A stretch of 39,528 bases of DNA from an uncultured bacterium (GTDB taxonomy: Bacteria > Patescibacteriota > Minisyncoccia > Phycocordibacterales > UBA9973). Below are positions 5,891 through 12,650 of this stretch, in pieces (within the stretch, counting starts at the first letter, position 1; each line of letters opens with the position of its first letter). The notes beneath the pieces are model-generated. The model was not told the DNA's origin, ran no database searches, and worked only from the letters and a program-made list of their open reading frames with translations. The translations under genes and the position numbers were made by a program. The DNA lies in contig CAIJZZ010000003.1 of the NCBI GenBank assembly GCA_903825255.1, positions 1 through 39,528 of the forward strand, written 5' to 3'.

Positions 5891-8293
5891 ATGGAACTAA
5901 AAGATAGGCTAGAACTAAAATTTCGCCTAGATGAAAATCAAAAAAAAGCTTTAAGGAAACTGAAGCTTTTTTCTGTTCATGACCTACTCTTTCACTTCCC
6001 TGTTCGCTACTCAGACATAAGTGAAGTAAAACAAATAGATGAATTGATTCCTGGAGAAGTAGCCACCATCTATGGGAAAATTTCCAAATTGAAAACAAAA
6101 AAAAGTTTCCGTACCAAAATCCCAATGGGCGAAGCAGAGATAGAGGATATTACTGGAAAAATAAAAATCCTTTGGTTTCATCAAGCCTACTTAGCCAAGA
6201 TGATCCATGAGGGACAAAATGTAAAACTCACCGGGAAAGTCACCGAAGGTAAACAAGGAAAATATCTCACTAATCCTGAATTTGAAAAGACACCTGATTT
6301 ACCGATTGATGCACACAATACTTTATTTGCGAAAGACGGAGTACAAATAGATAATTCTGGTTTTTCCTACCCAATTTATCATGAGACTAAAGGTATCACC
6401 TCTAAATGGTTTTATCACGCGATAGAAAAAATTTTAAAAGATAAAACATTGGAGAAAATCGAAGATTATATCCCTACAGAAATTTTAAAAAAATATAATT
6501 TACCAACTTTAAAAACCTCCCTCATCTGGATTCATAAACCAAAAAATAAAAAAGATGCCGAGTCTGCTCGCAAGCGTTTTGCTTTTGAAGAAGTTTTTTG
6601 TATTCAGCTTGAACGCCAACATGACAAAACAGAATATCGTAAAAATAAATCATTTCAAATAATCCCCAATGAAAAGGAAATGTCAGAATTTTTAAAACGC
6701 TTCCCTTTTACCCCAACTAAATCTCAAATAAAATCTATCAATACCATCCTAGAAGATATGGCTAAAACTTTTCCCATGTCTCGCCTTCTTGAAGGCGATG
6801 TGGGCTCTGGTAAAACAGCTGTCGCTGCGACAGCCACATATATAGCTACCAAACAAAGACCCTTCGACTTCGCTCAAGGCAAGCCTCAAAGTTTTGGGAA
6901 TCTTCAGGTCGCTTACATGGCTCCAACAGAAATCCTAGCTACCCAACACTTTGAATCCTTTATTCAATATTTTAAACATTTACCAATAAACATTGCTCTC
7001 ATTACTGGCTCAGGTTGTCGTAAATTCCCTTCTAAAGTTGCTTCAAAAATTTTAAAGCCAAAGGATATGTCTGTAGGAGCCTTCGCAACAAACAAATCTA
7101 ACTTGCCCTTCCAGGACGGAGTGCAAGCGACGGAAGACATATCTTTGGCGGAACAAAATTGGACAAATATTTCTCGCTCTCAACTTTTAAAATGGGTCGC
7201 AAATGGCGAAATACCAATTTTAATCGGCACTCACGCCCTCATCCAAAAAACAGTTAAATTTAAAAATTTAGCACTCGTCGTTATTGATGAACAACATCGC
7301 TTCGGTACTGAACAGCGTAGAAAATTAGTAAGAAAAGATAATATCGCTCCACATTTACTTTCCATGACCGCTACCCCTATTCCCCGCACTCTCGCTCTCA
7401 CTATTTATGGAGACTTAGATTTATCACTTTTAGATGAAATGCCGGCTGGGCGTAAAGAAATAATCACTGAAATTATTACCCCAGATAAACGAGCGGGAAC
7501 ATATGAAAAAGTTCGGGCAGAAATACAAAAAGGCAGACAAGTTTATATTATTTGCCCGAGAATTTTTGAAGCTGAGGAGACGGGCGAAGAGATGTTTGTT
7601 TCAGAGAGCCTTGGTAGGAGCGACGGCGACGGACAGAGAAAATTTTTAACAAAAAATTTTCGTGCTCTCGGAAATAAACATCTTGAAGCGGATCGTGTCC
7701 AACTTGAATTAAGGTCAGTTACAGCAGAAGCGAAACGTTTAAAAAAAGAAGTTTTTCCTGAATATGAAATCGGGGTACTGCATTCCAAAATGTCCAAAGA
7801 AAAAAAAGAAAAAGAGATGGAAAAATTTACTAAAGGATTTTTAAATATTTTAGTAGCTACTTCGGTAATAGAAGTCGGAGTCAATGTCCCGAATGCTACC
7901 GTTATCATCATTGAAGGTGCAGAACGTTTTGGACTTGCTCAACTGCATCAGCTTCGCGGCAGAGTTATAAGAAGTACTCATCAGGCTTATTGCTATGTTT
8001 TTGCTGAAGCTAAAAGCCAAAAAACAATAGATAGATTAAAAGCTTTAAAAACCGCTAAAAATGGTTTTGAATTAGCGGAATTAGATTTAACCCTAAGAGG
8101 TGCTGGAGAATTAGGTGGCACGAAACAATGGGGTATCACTGATTTAGGAATGGAAGCAATAAAAAATATTAAAATGGTAGAAGCCGCCCGCACCGAAGCT
8201 ATCCGCCTGATTTCGGAAAATTCCGAACTTTCTAAATATCCTTTGTTAAAAAGTAAAGTTAAAGAAAAGGTTTCTGAATTCCATTTCGAATAA
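5891..8293 (+). CDS. recG: ATP-dependent DNA helicase RecG with palindromic insertions
   Basis: A branch-migrating helicase that remodels stalled forks and Holliday junctions. An N-terminal wedge/OB domain (LFHFPVRYSD, then GKISKLKTKK) leads into the motor core: Walker A LEGDVGSGKTAVAA near residue 300, YMAPTEILATQH, DEQHRFG near 464, SMTATPIPRTLAL, VLHSKMS, ATSVIEVGVNVPN and QLRGRVIR. The last reads GRVIRS where GRVGR is usual. At 800 residues it is about 100 longer than typical RecG. The excess lies in three places where DNA palindromes interrupt the family sequence: residues about 320-335 (RPFDFAQGKP), 389-420 and 566-598. The frame stays open throughout, so the protein is probably functional with surface loops. 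It starts directly at the stop of the receiver gene. Confidence 0.95.
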   Translation: MELKDRLELKFRLDENQKKALRKLKLFSVHDLLFHFPVRYSDISEVKQIDELIPGEVATIYGKISKLKTKKSFRTKIPMGEAEIEDITGKIKILWFHQAYLAKMIHEGQNVKLTGKVTEGKQGKYLTNPEFEKTPDLPIDAHNTLFAKDGVQIDNSGFSYPIYHETKGITSKWFYHAIEKILKDKTLEKIEDYIPTEILKKYNLPTLKTSLIWIHKPKNKKDAESARKRFAFEEVFCIQLERQHDKTEYRKNKSFQIIPNEKEMSEFLKRFPFTPTKSQIKSINTILEDMAKTFPMSRLLEGDVGSGKTAVAATATYIATKQRPFDFAQGKPQSFGNLQVAYMAPTEILATQHFESFIQYFKHLPINIALITGSGCRKFPSKVASKILKPKDMSVGAFATNKSNLPFQDGVQATEDISLAEQNWTNISRSQLLKWVANGEIPILIGTHALIQKTVKFKNLALVVIDEQHRFGTEQRRKLVRKDNIAPHLLSMTATPIPRTLALTIYGDLDLSLLDEMPAGRKEIITEIITPDKRAGTYEKVRAEIQKGRQVYIICPRIFEAEETGEEMFVSESLGRSDGDGQRKFLTKNFRALGNKHLEADRVQLELRSVTAEAKRLKKEVFPEYEIGVLHSKMSKEKKEKEMEKFTKGFLNILVATSVIEVGVNVPNATVIIIEGAERFGLAQLHQLRGRVIRSTHQAYCYVFAEAKSQKTIDRLKALKTAKNGFELAELDLTLRGAGELGGTKQWGITDLGMEAIKNIKMVEAARTEAIRLISENSELSKYPLLKSKVKEKVSEFHFE
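6851..6899. repeat. In-frame insertion in recG encoding RPFDFAQGKP
   Basis: Between the Walker A helix and the VAYMAPTEILA strand, RecG gains about 16 residues from DNA containing CCCTTCGACTTCGCTCAAGG. The flanks CCAAA and TTTGG are inverted, and AAGG/CCTT border the middle. The peptide PFDFAQG resembles one I recall as recurrent in unrelated bacterial proteins, which would suggest a mobile short repeat rather than RecG sequence. Confidence 0.6.
7057..7149. repeat. 93-bp palindromic insertion in recG
   Basis: The arms GCCAAAGGATATGTCT (7057-7072) and AGACATATCTTTGGC (7135-7149) are inverted copies differing by one extra base. The interior contains a second stem (CTTGC..GCAAG). The unit is 93 bp, exactly 31 codons, and adds residues not found in ordinary RecG just after a KILKPKD stretch. 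Confidence 0.75.
7590..7683. repeat. Nested palindromic element, core family copy 1 (in recG)
   Basis: The outer arms GATGTTTGTTTCAGAGAGC (7591-7609) and GCTCTCGGAAATAAACATC (7664-7682) pair at 17 of 19 positions. Between them is a 54-nt core (7610-7663): CTTGGTAGGAGCGACGGCG, then GACGGACAGA, then the perfect hairpin GAAAATTTTT-AACA-AAAAATTTTC, then GT. The core is 47/54 identical to the element at 13066-13171. It encodes about 31 residues (including SDGDGQRKF) between motor motifs. Confidence 0.85.
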
Positions 8294-8294
8294 A

Positions 8295-8891
8295 CTATTT
8301 TAAAAATAACTTTTTTTTATTTCTTGTAAGTTCTTGGAGAAGCTCCTGCCAATATTTATTTATCATTGGAGATAAATCAATCTTTCCTTTTTTTATTTCA
8401 ATAACATCTTCTAATGAAAAATTCTTTTCCTTAAACAATTTTCCATCTTCTAAATAAATTTGAATCGGGGGGATGAGTTTGTCGAGCGCATAGATGAAAA
8501 TACTTTCTTCATCATCCTTCTTTTCATACTTTTCGATTACTTTAATTAGACTTTTAAAGCTAGAAAATCTTTTTTTTATTTTTAATAAAGCCTCTTTTTC
8601 TCTTTTAATTTTAGAAAGTCTATGATTCTTATCGAAAACATAAGTATCCCCGGCATAGACTTCCACCAAGTCATGTGCGAGTGCATACATAAAACAAAGT
8701 TCTTTATTCAACTTTAATTTTTCTTGATCAATTAAAAACCAAGCTACCATTGCTAATTGATAACTATGTTCGGTATCATTTTCAAATCTTTCTCCATTTG
8801 GAGTTCGAGCAACTCTAATTATTTCTCGAAATTCATGAGTAAACTCTACAAAATCTATCAACTGCTCAAATTTTTTTGAAAACTTTTTCAT
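8295..8891 (-). CDS. HD-domain hydrolase (YfbR-like 5'-nucleotidase family)
   Basis: A 198-residue protein with the metal-binding HD pattern: His in NDTEHSYQLAMVAWFL, the HD pair in YALAHDLVEVYAGDTY, and a later Asp in IYALDKLIPPIQIY. This arrangement is that of YfbR/HD-domain phosphohydrolases, which remove phosphate from (deoxy)nucleoside 5'-monophosphates, so a nucleotide-salvage or housecleaning role is likely. Its ATG (8889-8891) lies 3 nt after the discriminator base of tRNA-Ile(UAU) on the same strand, so the two must be co-transcribed. 3'-end processing of the tRNA would leave a leaderless mRNA. Its end converges with recG, the two stop codons almost touching. Confidence 0.85.
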   Translation of the reverse strand: MKKFSKKFEQLIDFVEFTHEFREIIRVARTPNGERFENDTEHSYQLAMVAWFLIDQEKLKLNKELCFMYALAHDLVEVYAGDTYVFDKNHRLSKIKREKEALLKIKKRFSSFKSLIKVIEKYEKKDDEESIFIYALDKLIPPIQIYLEDGKLFKEKNFSLEDVIEIKKGKIDLSPMINKYWQELLQELTRNKKKLFLK

Positions 8892-8894
8892 TTG

Positions 8895-8968
8895 TCCGTC
8901 CTCTAGGATTCGAACCTAGGACCCCAGAGGTATAAGCTCTGTGCTCTAACCAGCTGAGCTAAGGACGG
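8895..8968 (-). tRNA. tRNA-Ile(UAU)
   Basis: A class I cloverleaf on the minus strand. The acceptor is CCGTCCT/AGGACGG (perfect), the D arm GCTC..GAGC, the anticodon arm CAGAG-CTTATAC-CTCTG with anticodon UAU, the T arm CTAGG-TTCGAAT-CCTAG and the discriminator A. CCA is not encoded (CAA follows). UAU reads the Ile codon AUA directly. Most bacteria instead use a CAU anticodon modified to lysidine by TilS. Confidence 0.93.
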
Positions 8969-8983
8969 TAACTGGTACTAATA

Positions 8984-9011
8984 ACTATAACAAAATAAGA
9001 CTAAAACGCAA
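8984..9011 (-). promoter_or_regulatory. Promoter of the tRNA-Ile / HD hydrolase unit
   Basis: On the minus strand TTGCGT (9006-9011), a 16-nt spacer and TATAGT (8984-8989), 15 nt upstream of the tRNA 5' end. The -35 abuts the ftsH terminator hairpin. Confidence 0.6.
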
Positions 9012-9037
9012 TTAAGCAAGGAGAATCCTTGCTTAAT
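9011..9037 (-). terminator. Hairpin terminator downstream of ftsH
   Basis: Near-perfect palindrome ATTAAGCAAGGA-GAA-TCCTTGCTTAAT, 26 nt after the ftsH stop. The long T-run lies on the plus-strand side; on the minus strand only GCGTTTTAG follows, so termination may be moderate in that direction. Confidence 0.65.
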
Positions 9038-9062
9038 TTTTTTTACTAATTTAAATTAAAAC

Positions 9063-10982
9063 TTAAGCTATTTTTTCTTCCTCAATCTTTTTTGGAATTA
9101 TTCCATTGGTAATGATTATTTGATTGTAGTCTTCTTGTTCTAGTGTCTCAACTTCAATTAATTTATCAGCAATAGCCTTGAGTGCTTTTTTATTTTCAGT
9201 CAAAACCTTTTCGGCAGATTTTATACCTTCATCTATTATTTTTCTAACCTCGGAATCTATTTTTGTAGAAATAGTTTCTGAATATTCTTTTTCTGCTACT
9301 TCTCCCATACCAAAATGAACTCTACCTCCATCCCCTACGAGTGAAACCGGTCCGATAGCGTCTGACATTCCCCAACGAGTCACCATCGCTTTAGCAATAT
9401 TCGTGGCTACCTGTAGATCACTTGATGGTCCCGTAGTAATATCACCAAAAATCATTTTTTCTGCCACGTAGCCACCCAAAGACATCGCAATATCATCAAT
9501 AAATTCTTTCTTGGACTGCAAGCGTCTTTCTTCTAATGGCAATTTTAAAGTATACCCACCAGCATTACCTCGAGCCACAATTGAAACTTTGTGCACCGGA
9601 TCAGCATAAGGCAAAACAGAAGCCACGAGTGCATGCCCGGCTTCGTGATAAGCAGTAATTTCTTTTTCCTTTTTAGAAAGCAAATGACTTTTTCTCTCAG
9701 GACCAAGCATGACTTTTTCTATTGCCCGAATTAAATCAAATTGAAAAACTTTCTTACGATTTTCCCGTGCGGCGAGTATCGCTCCTTCATTCATTAATGA
9801 ATATAAATCAGCCCCTGAGAATCCAGGTGTACGCTCAGCAATTAATTTCAAATTAATATCTTCCGCTAATGGTTTTCGAACAGCATGAATTTTTAAAATC
9901 TCTTCACGGTCCGCTCGATCAGGCAAATCAAGAATTACTTTTCGATCAAAACGCCCTGGACGAACAAGTGCCGGATCCAATACATCTGGTCGGTTAGTTG
10001 CAGCCATTACAATCACTTTTTCATTTGGCTCAAAACCATCCATTTCCACAAGTATTTGGTTTAAAGTTTGTTCCCTTTCATCATTGCCTCCACCGAAACC
10101 ACCTCCTCGAGTACGCCCGATGGCATCTATCTCATCCATGAAAATTATAGCTGGGGCGGCTTTTTTGGCCATTTTAAATAAATCTCGTACTCGGGAAGCA
10201 CCAACGCCCACAAACATTTCCACAAACTCAGAACCGGAAAGATGGAAAAATGGCACACTCGCCTCTCCTGCTACTGCTCTAGCCAATAAGGTTTTACCCG
10301 TGCCTGGAGCTCCAGTCAAAATCACACCTTTGGGAATTCTCGCACCAATATCTAAAAACTTTTTTGGATTTTTCAAAAAATCTACAATTTCTTTTAACTC
10401 TTCTTTAGCTTCCTTACAGCCAGCCACATCTTTGAAAGTTACTTTATTATTTTTATCATTCGGATCGGTAATGCGGGCCTTGGATTGACCGAAGGTAAAA
10501 GCTTGCATCCCCGCCCCTTTTACCTGACGAGATAAATACCAAAAGAAAAAGACGATAAATAAAATCGGTAATAAAAACGGCCAAATATTTCCCAACCAAT
10601 AAAAGAAGCCTGTATCTTGTTTTACTTCAATCTGTGTACTTGCTAACGCGTCTCCTTTCACTCCATAATTAAATAAGGTTTGAGATAAAGAAGCTTCTAA
10701 TTCTTTTTTGGCTTTTTTTACATCACCATTTTGATAAGTAATAGTAAGATCCTCACCAATTACATCAATTTTTTTCACATCGCCTATTGAGACACTTTTA
10801 GCTAAATCAGAAAGCGAGACCTGGGGCACTGGTTTTGAAGTATCAGAAATTACTAAATAAAGGGCAGTAATAACCATAAAAATTAAAATTGCTCCAGTAA
10901 TACTACCGGAAAACTTTGAACCATTTTTAGGTGCTCCAACTTTTTTCTTATCTTCTTTTTTATTTAAAAAATTTAAATCCAT
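9063..10982 (-). CDS. ftsH: ATP-dependent zinc metalloprotease FtsH
   Basis: A membrane-anchored AAA+ protease that extracts and degrades membrane and unstable soluble proteins. It has a membrane segment near residues 27-46 ([16 protein letters not shown]), an extracytoplasmic domain, and a second segment near 130-150 ([17 protein letters not shown]). The AAA module has Walker [12 protein letters not shown], Walker [25 protein letters not shown] and the second-region-of-homology arginines in RPGRFDRK. The zinc site is HEAGH near residue 445, with a third ligand expected in the [10 protein letters not shown] region. The 639-residue length is normal. A -10-like TATTGT ends 7 nt before the ATG, so the mRNA is probably leaderless. 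A hairpin follows the stop. Confidence 0.97.
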   Translation of the reverse strand: MDLNFLNKKEDKKKVGAPKNGSKFSGSITGAILIFMVITALYLVISDTSKPVPQVSLSDLAKSVSIGDVKKIDVIGEDLTITYQNGDVKKAKKELEASLSQTLFNYGVKGDALASTQIEVKQDTGFFYWLGNIWPFLLPILFIVFFFWYLSRQVKGAGMQAFTFGQSKARITDPNDKNNKVTFKDVAGCKEAKEELKEIVDFLKNPKKFLDIGARIPKGVILTGAPGTGKTLLARAVAGEASVPFFHLSGSEFVEMFVGVGASRVRDLFKMAKKAAPAIIFMDEIDAIGRTRGGGFGGGNDEREQTLNQILVEMDGFEPNEKVIVMAATNRPDVLDPALVRPGRFDRKVILDLPDRADREEILKIHAVRKPLAEDINLKLIAERTPGFSGADLYSLMNEGAILAARENRKKVFQFDLIRAIEKVMLGPERKSHLLSKKEKEITAYHEAGHALVASVLPYADPVHKVSIVARGNAGGYTLKLPLEERRLQSKKEFIDDIAMSLGGYVAEKMIFGDITTGPSSDLQVATNIAKAMVTRWGMSDAIGPVSLVGDGGRVHFGMGEVAEKEYSETISTKIDSEVRKIIDEGIKSAEKVLTENKKALKAIADKLIEVETLEQEDYNQIIITNGIIPKKIEEEKIA

Positions 10983-10989
10983 AAGTAAA

Positions 10990-10995
10990 ACAATA
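10990..10995 (-). promoter_or_regulatory. -10 box of ftsH, leaderless geometry
   Basis: TATTGT on the minus strand ends 7 nt before the ftsH ATG. The -35 is not distinct. Weak alone; it gains weight from the same spacing at ten other genes in the window. Confidence 0.4.
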
Positions 10996-11057
10996 GCATA
11001 AAAAGACTAAAAAGTAAAAATAAACTCAAGAGCTTTTTTATTTACTAAATAAAATAA

Positions 11058-11087
11058 AATAGTCGGAATAAATTTATTCCGACTATT
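11058..11087 (-). terminator. Terminator of the small membrane protein gene
   Basis: A perfect 30-bp palindrome with arms AATAGTCGGAATAAA and TTTATTCCGACTATT, followed on the minus strand by TTATTTTATTT, 16 nt after the stop codon. Confidence 0.75.
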
Positions 11088-11103
11088 ACATATATTTTAT
11101 TAT

Positions 11104-11436
11104 TTAGTTAATAACTAAAATTATAAAACAAAATTCTGCTCCCCAAATTATACTGGCAAGCATTAAACTAGAAAATATTTTTTTTAATGAATCAAAAGTG
11201 CTTTTCACATATGTAAATAAAAACATTCCTACTGCAAACGTTACACAATTAAGTAAGATTACAGCATAATCCTGTTTTGTAATAATTGAATAAAAATTCA
11301 TTAAGTAATTTAAAACAATATATAATAATTTATATTGCTTAAAATATTCAGGATTAATAAATGAAATTGACAATGCGCAAGAGATCGCGGAAATTGTCAG
11401 TAAGAAACAAGCAAAAATAATTAAAAATCTTTTCAT
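11104..11436 (-). CDS. Small multi-pass membrane protein, unknown function
   Basis: 110 residues, not recognised as a known family. An N-terminal hydrophobic segment (residues 3-25, FLIIFACFLLTISAISCALSI) could be a signal anchor. It is followed by a Tyr-rich amphipathic stretch and two further hydrophobic segments (about 61-78 and 90-109, ending FCFIILVIN). Three membrane passes are likely. It stands alone between ftsH and ssrA, with its own palindromic terminator and a leader containing a 60-bp imperfect palindrome (11461-11520). No motif suggests an enzyme activity. Confidence 0.6.
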   Translation of the reverse strand: MKRFLIIFACFLLTISAISCALSISFINPEYFKQYKLLYIVLNYLMNFYSIITKQDYAVILLNCVTFAVGMFLFTYVKSTFDSLKKIFSSLMLASIIWGAEFCFIILVIN

Positions 11437-11460
11437 AATTTATAAAAGTTTAAAAGTGTT

Positions 11461-11520
11461 AGTTAAATTAATTTTTTGAATTTCTTTCTACGTAAAGGAA
11501 CTCAAGAAATTAATTTAACT
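11461..11520. repeat. 60-bp imperfect palindrome in the leader of the small membrane protein gene
   Basis: The arms GTTAAATTAATTTTTTGAA.. and ..CTCAAGAAATTAATTTAAC pair at about 22 of 25 positions around CTACGTA. It lies between a TTGACA-containing region (minus strand, about 11540) and the ATG at 11436, so the mRNA leader could form one long hairpin. It may be another locus-specific foldback palindrome. Confidence 0.6.
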
Positions 11521-11587
11521 ATTTAATTTTAAAACTGGCTGTCAAAAAACTATACTTATTAATAAAATATCATACTTATGATTTTTT

Positions 11588-11623
11588 GTCAAAAACCCCG
11601 TCTCGCGCCGTCGCGCTCCGACT
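11588..11623. repeat. GC-rich palindromic intergenic repeat followed by TTGACA
   Basis: The minus strand reads GTCGGAGCGCGACGGCGCG then AGACGGGGTTTTTGACA. The GC-rich core (CGCG-ccgt-CGCG) stands out against the AT-rich surroundings. It resembles the repeats at 14097, 15295 and 16586 in having ACGGGG next to a TTGACA hexamer, here a possible -35 for the minus-strand gene downstream, with TATTTT 17 nt further on. Confidence 0.5.
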
Positions 11624-11650
11624 ATTCAATTTCCCTCTTATATAACCAGC

Positions 11651-11693
11651 AAATAAAACAAAAACTACCATTTAGGTAGTCTTTGTTTTATTT
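11651..11693 (-). terminator. Terminator of tmRNA
   Basis: A very long stem, AAATAAAACAAAGACTACC against its inverted copy (18 of 19 positions), starting 2 nt past the tmRNA 3' end on the minus strand and ending in a T-rich arm. Confidence 0.8.
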
Positions 11694-11694
11694 G

Positions 11695-12096
11695 TGGAGA
11701 TGGGGGAAATTGAATCCCCGTGCAGAAGGATATTGTGAGGAAGTCTACATGCTTAGCACGCTTTTTGTTTTAAATTAAAAAATTCTGAAGCGGGCCAAAT
11801 ATTTTTTAATCGATTCTTTAAGGTTTTCTAGAAAGAGTCAAGAAATTCTCCTTCCCTATCCCGATAATATTATGCCTCAGCTTATATATCGGAAGTCTAT
11901 AAGTGAGACACCAGCTAGTCGCTTACGCGAGAGCTGGAACAAAAGAGAAGTTTGCCATACTGAAGTATGGAGAAACTAAGGCTTTTGCTTTAGCAGTCAA
12001 TTTTGCAATTAACATTTGAGCGAATATTTACGAGATTACGCTCATGCTCGGCATGCATCAATGACAAAAGACCAACTGTCTATGCCTGGCATCCCC
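11695..12096 (-). ncRNA. ssrA: Transfer-messenger RNA (tmRNA)
   Basis: A one-piece tmRNA of about 402 nt that rescues stalled ribosomes together with SmpB. The tRNA-like ends pair as GGGGATG (5') with CATCTCC (3'), and the T arm is GGGGA-TTCAATT-TCCCC. The discriminator is A and CCA is not encoded. The tag frame ends ANFSFVPALA-stop (codons 11955-11926, stop UAA 11925-11923). The stop sits in a hairpin (CCAGCT..TCGC-GTAA-GCGA..AGCTGG), as in known tmRNAs. The frame is open further upstream (GCA AAA TTG ACT..), so the resume codon is not certain and the tag may be up to about 25 residues. The smpB gene ends 12 nt upstream on the same strand, giving an smpB-ssrA unit. ORFs listed at 12003 and 12016 are shadows of this RNA and smpB. 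Confidence 0.93.
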
Positions 12097-12107
12097 AAAT
12101 TTTATTA

Positions 12108-12575
12108 TCAACGTCCATGCCTACCGGCAGGCAGGTCTTTGTATTCTCGCCTAATAGTGCGATCAGTTTCGCGTTCTTTGATACTTTCTCTTTTATCAAA
12201 TTTCTTCTTGCCTTTCACTGAAGCAATATTTATTTTAATTTTCCTTCCTTTATTATACACTGAAAGTGGCACTATAGTCAACTTCTTATTTTTCTCATTT
12301 CCTGCAAGTTCAGTGATTTCTTTTTTAGTTAAAAGTAGTTTTCGATTTTGCAGTGGATCATAATCTTTCGGCGCATTAGCCAGCTGAAAGGGTGGAATAC
12401 TGGCATTGATTAAAAATACTTCCCCGCCCCGCACCACGACGAATGCCCCGTCGAGTGACATTTGCCCCCCTCGCACTGATTTGACTTCCGTCCCTAAAAG
12501 CTCAATACCCGCTTCGTATTTTTCTAGAATTTCATAATTAAATCTCGCTTTTCGATTTTCTGCATAATTAGCCAT
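12108..12575 (-). CDS. smpB: SsrA-binding protein SmpB
   Basis: Binds tmRNA and delivers it to stalled ribosomes. The 155 residues show the SmpB signatures NRKARFNYEILEKYEAGIEL, GTEVKSVR, GQMSLDGAFV, INASIPPF and RKLLLTKKEI, then the basic tail KGKKKFDKRESIKERETDR. The extreme C-terminus, DLPAGRHGR, is encoded by a TGCCT-ACCGGC-AGGCA palindrome and looks like an acquired extension. The C-terminal tail of SmpB enters the mRNA channel, so the extension could matter. Directly upstream of ssrA. The promoter ends 6 nt before the ATG, so the message is probably leaderless. Confidence 0.96.
   Translation of the reverse strand: MANYAENRKARFNYEILEKYEAGIELLGTEVKSVRGGQMSLDGAFVVVRGGEVFLINASIPPFQLANAPKDYDPLQNRKLLLTKKEITELAGNEKNKKLTIVPLSVYNKGRKIKINIASVKGKKKFDKRESIKERETDRTIRREYKDLPAGRHGR
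12118..12133. repeat. TGCCTACCGGCAGGCA palindrome at the smpB 3' end
   Basis: A near-perfect 16-bp palindrome read in frame as PAGRH at the SmpB C-terminus. From memory, similar CTGCCGGTAGGCAG-type palindromes encoding PAGR peptides occur at protein ends in other CPR-type genomes. It lies between SmpB's basic tail and the tmRNA 5' end. Confidence 0.6.
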
Positions 12576-12581
12576 ATTAAT

Positions 12582-12610
12582 ATCTTAGCATTTGATAGAA
12601 TGTTATCAAA
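12582..12610 (-). promoter_or_regulatory. smpB promoter with overlapping inverted repeat
   Basis: On the minus strand TTGATA (12604-12609), a 16-nt spacer and TAAGAT (12582-12587), ending 6 nt before the smpB ATG. The -35 is one arm of TTTGATA-gaatgt-TATCAAA (12591-12610), which lies in the divergent interval between smpB and the phosphohexomutase gene and could be an operator. Confidence 0.6.
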
Positions 12611-12633
12611 AGTTTTTCCCAATAAAAGATTCT

Positions 12634-12644
12634 TATGATAAAAT
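12634..12644 (+). promoter_or_regulatory. -10 region of the phosphohexomutase gene, leaderless geometry
   Basis: Overlapping TATGAT (12634-12639) and TAAAAT (12639-12644). The latter ends 6 nt before the ATG at 12651. No strong -35 is visible. Confidence 0.45.
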
Positions 12645-12650
12645 AAGGCT

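Noticed and set aside
12003-12363. Plus-strand ORFs at 12003 and 12016
   Set aside because: They are antisense to tmRNA and smpB, both clearly recognised.
4685-12575. UGA recoding as in Gracilibacteria/SR1
   Set aside because: Several clear genes (kinase, smpB) end in UGA at the family-typical length and no in-frame UGA is needed inside a gene.
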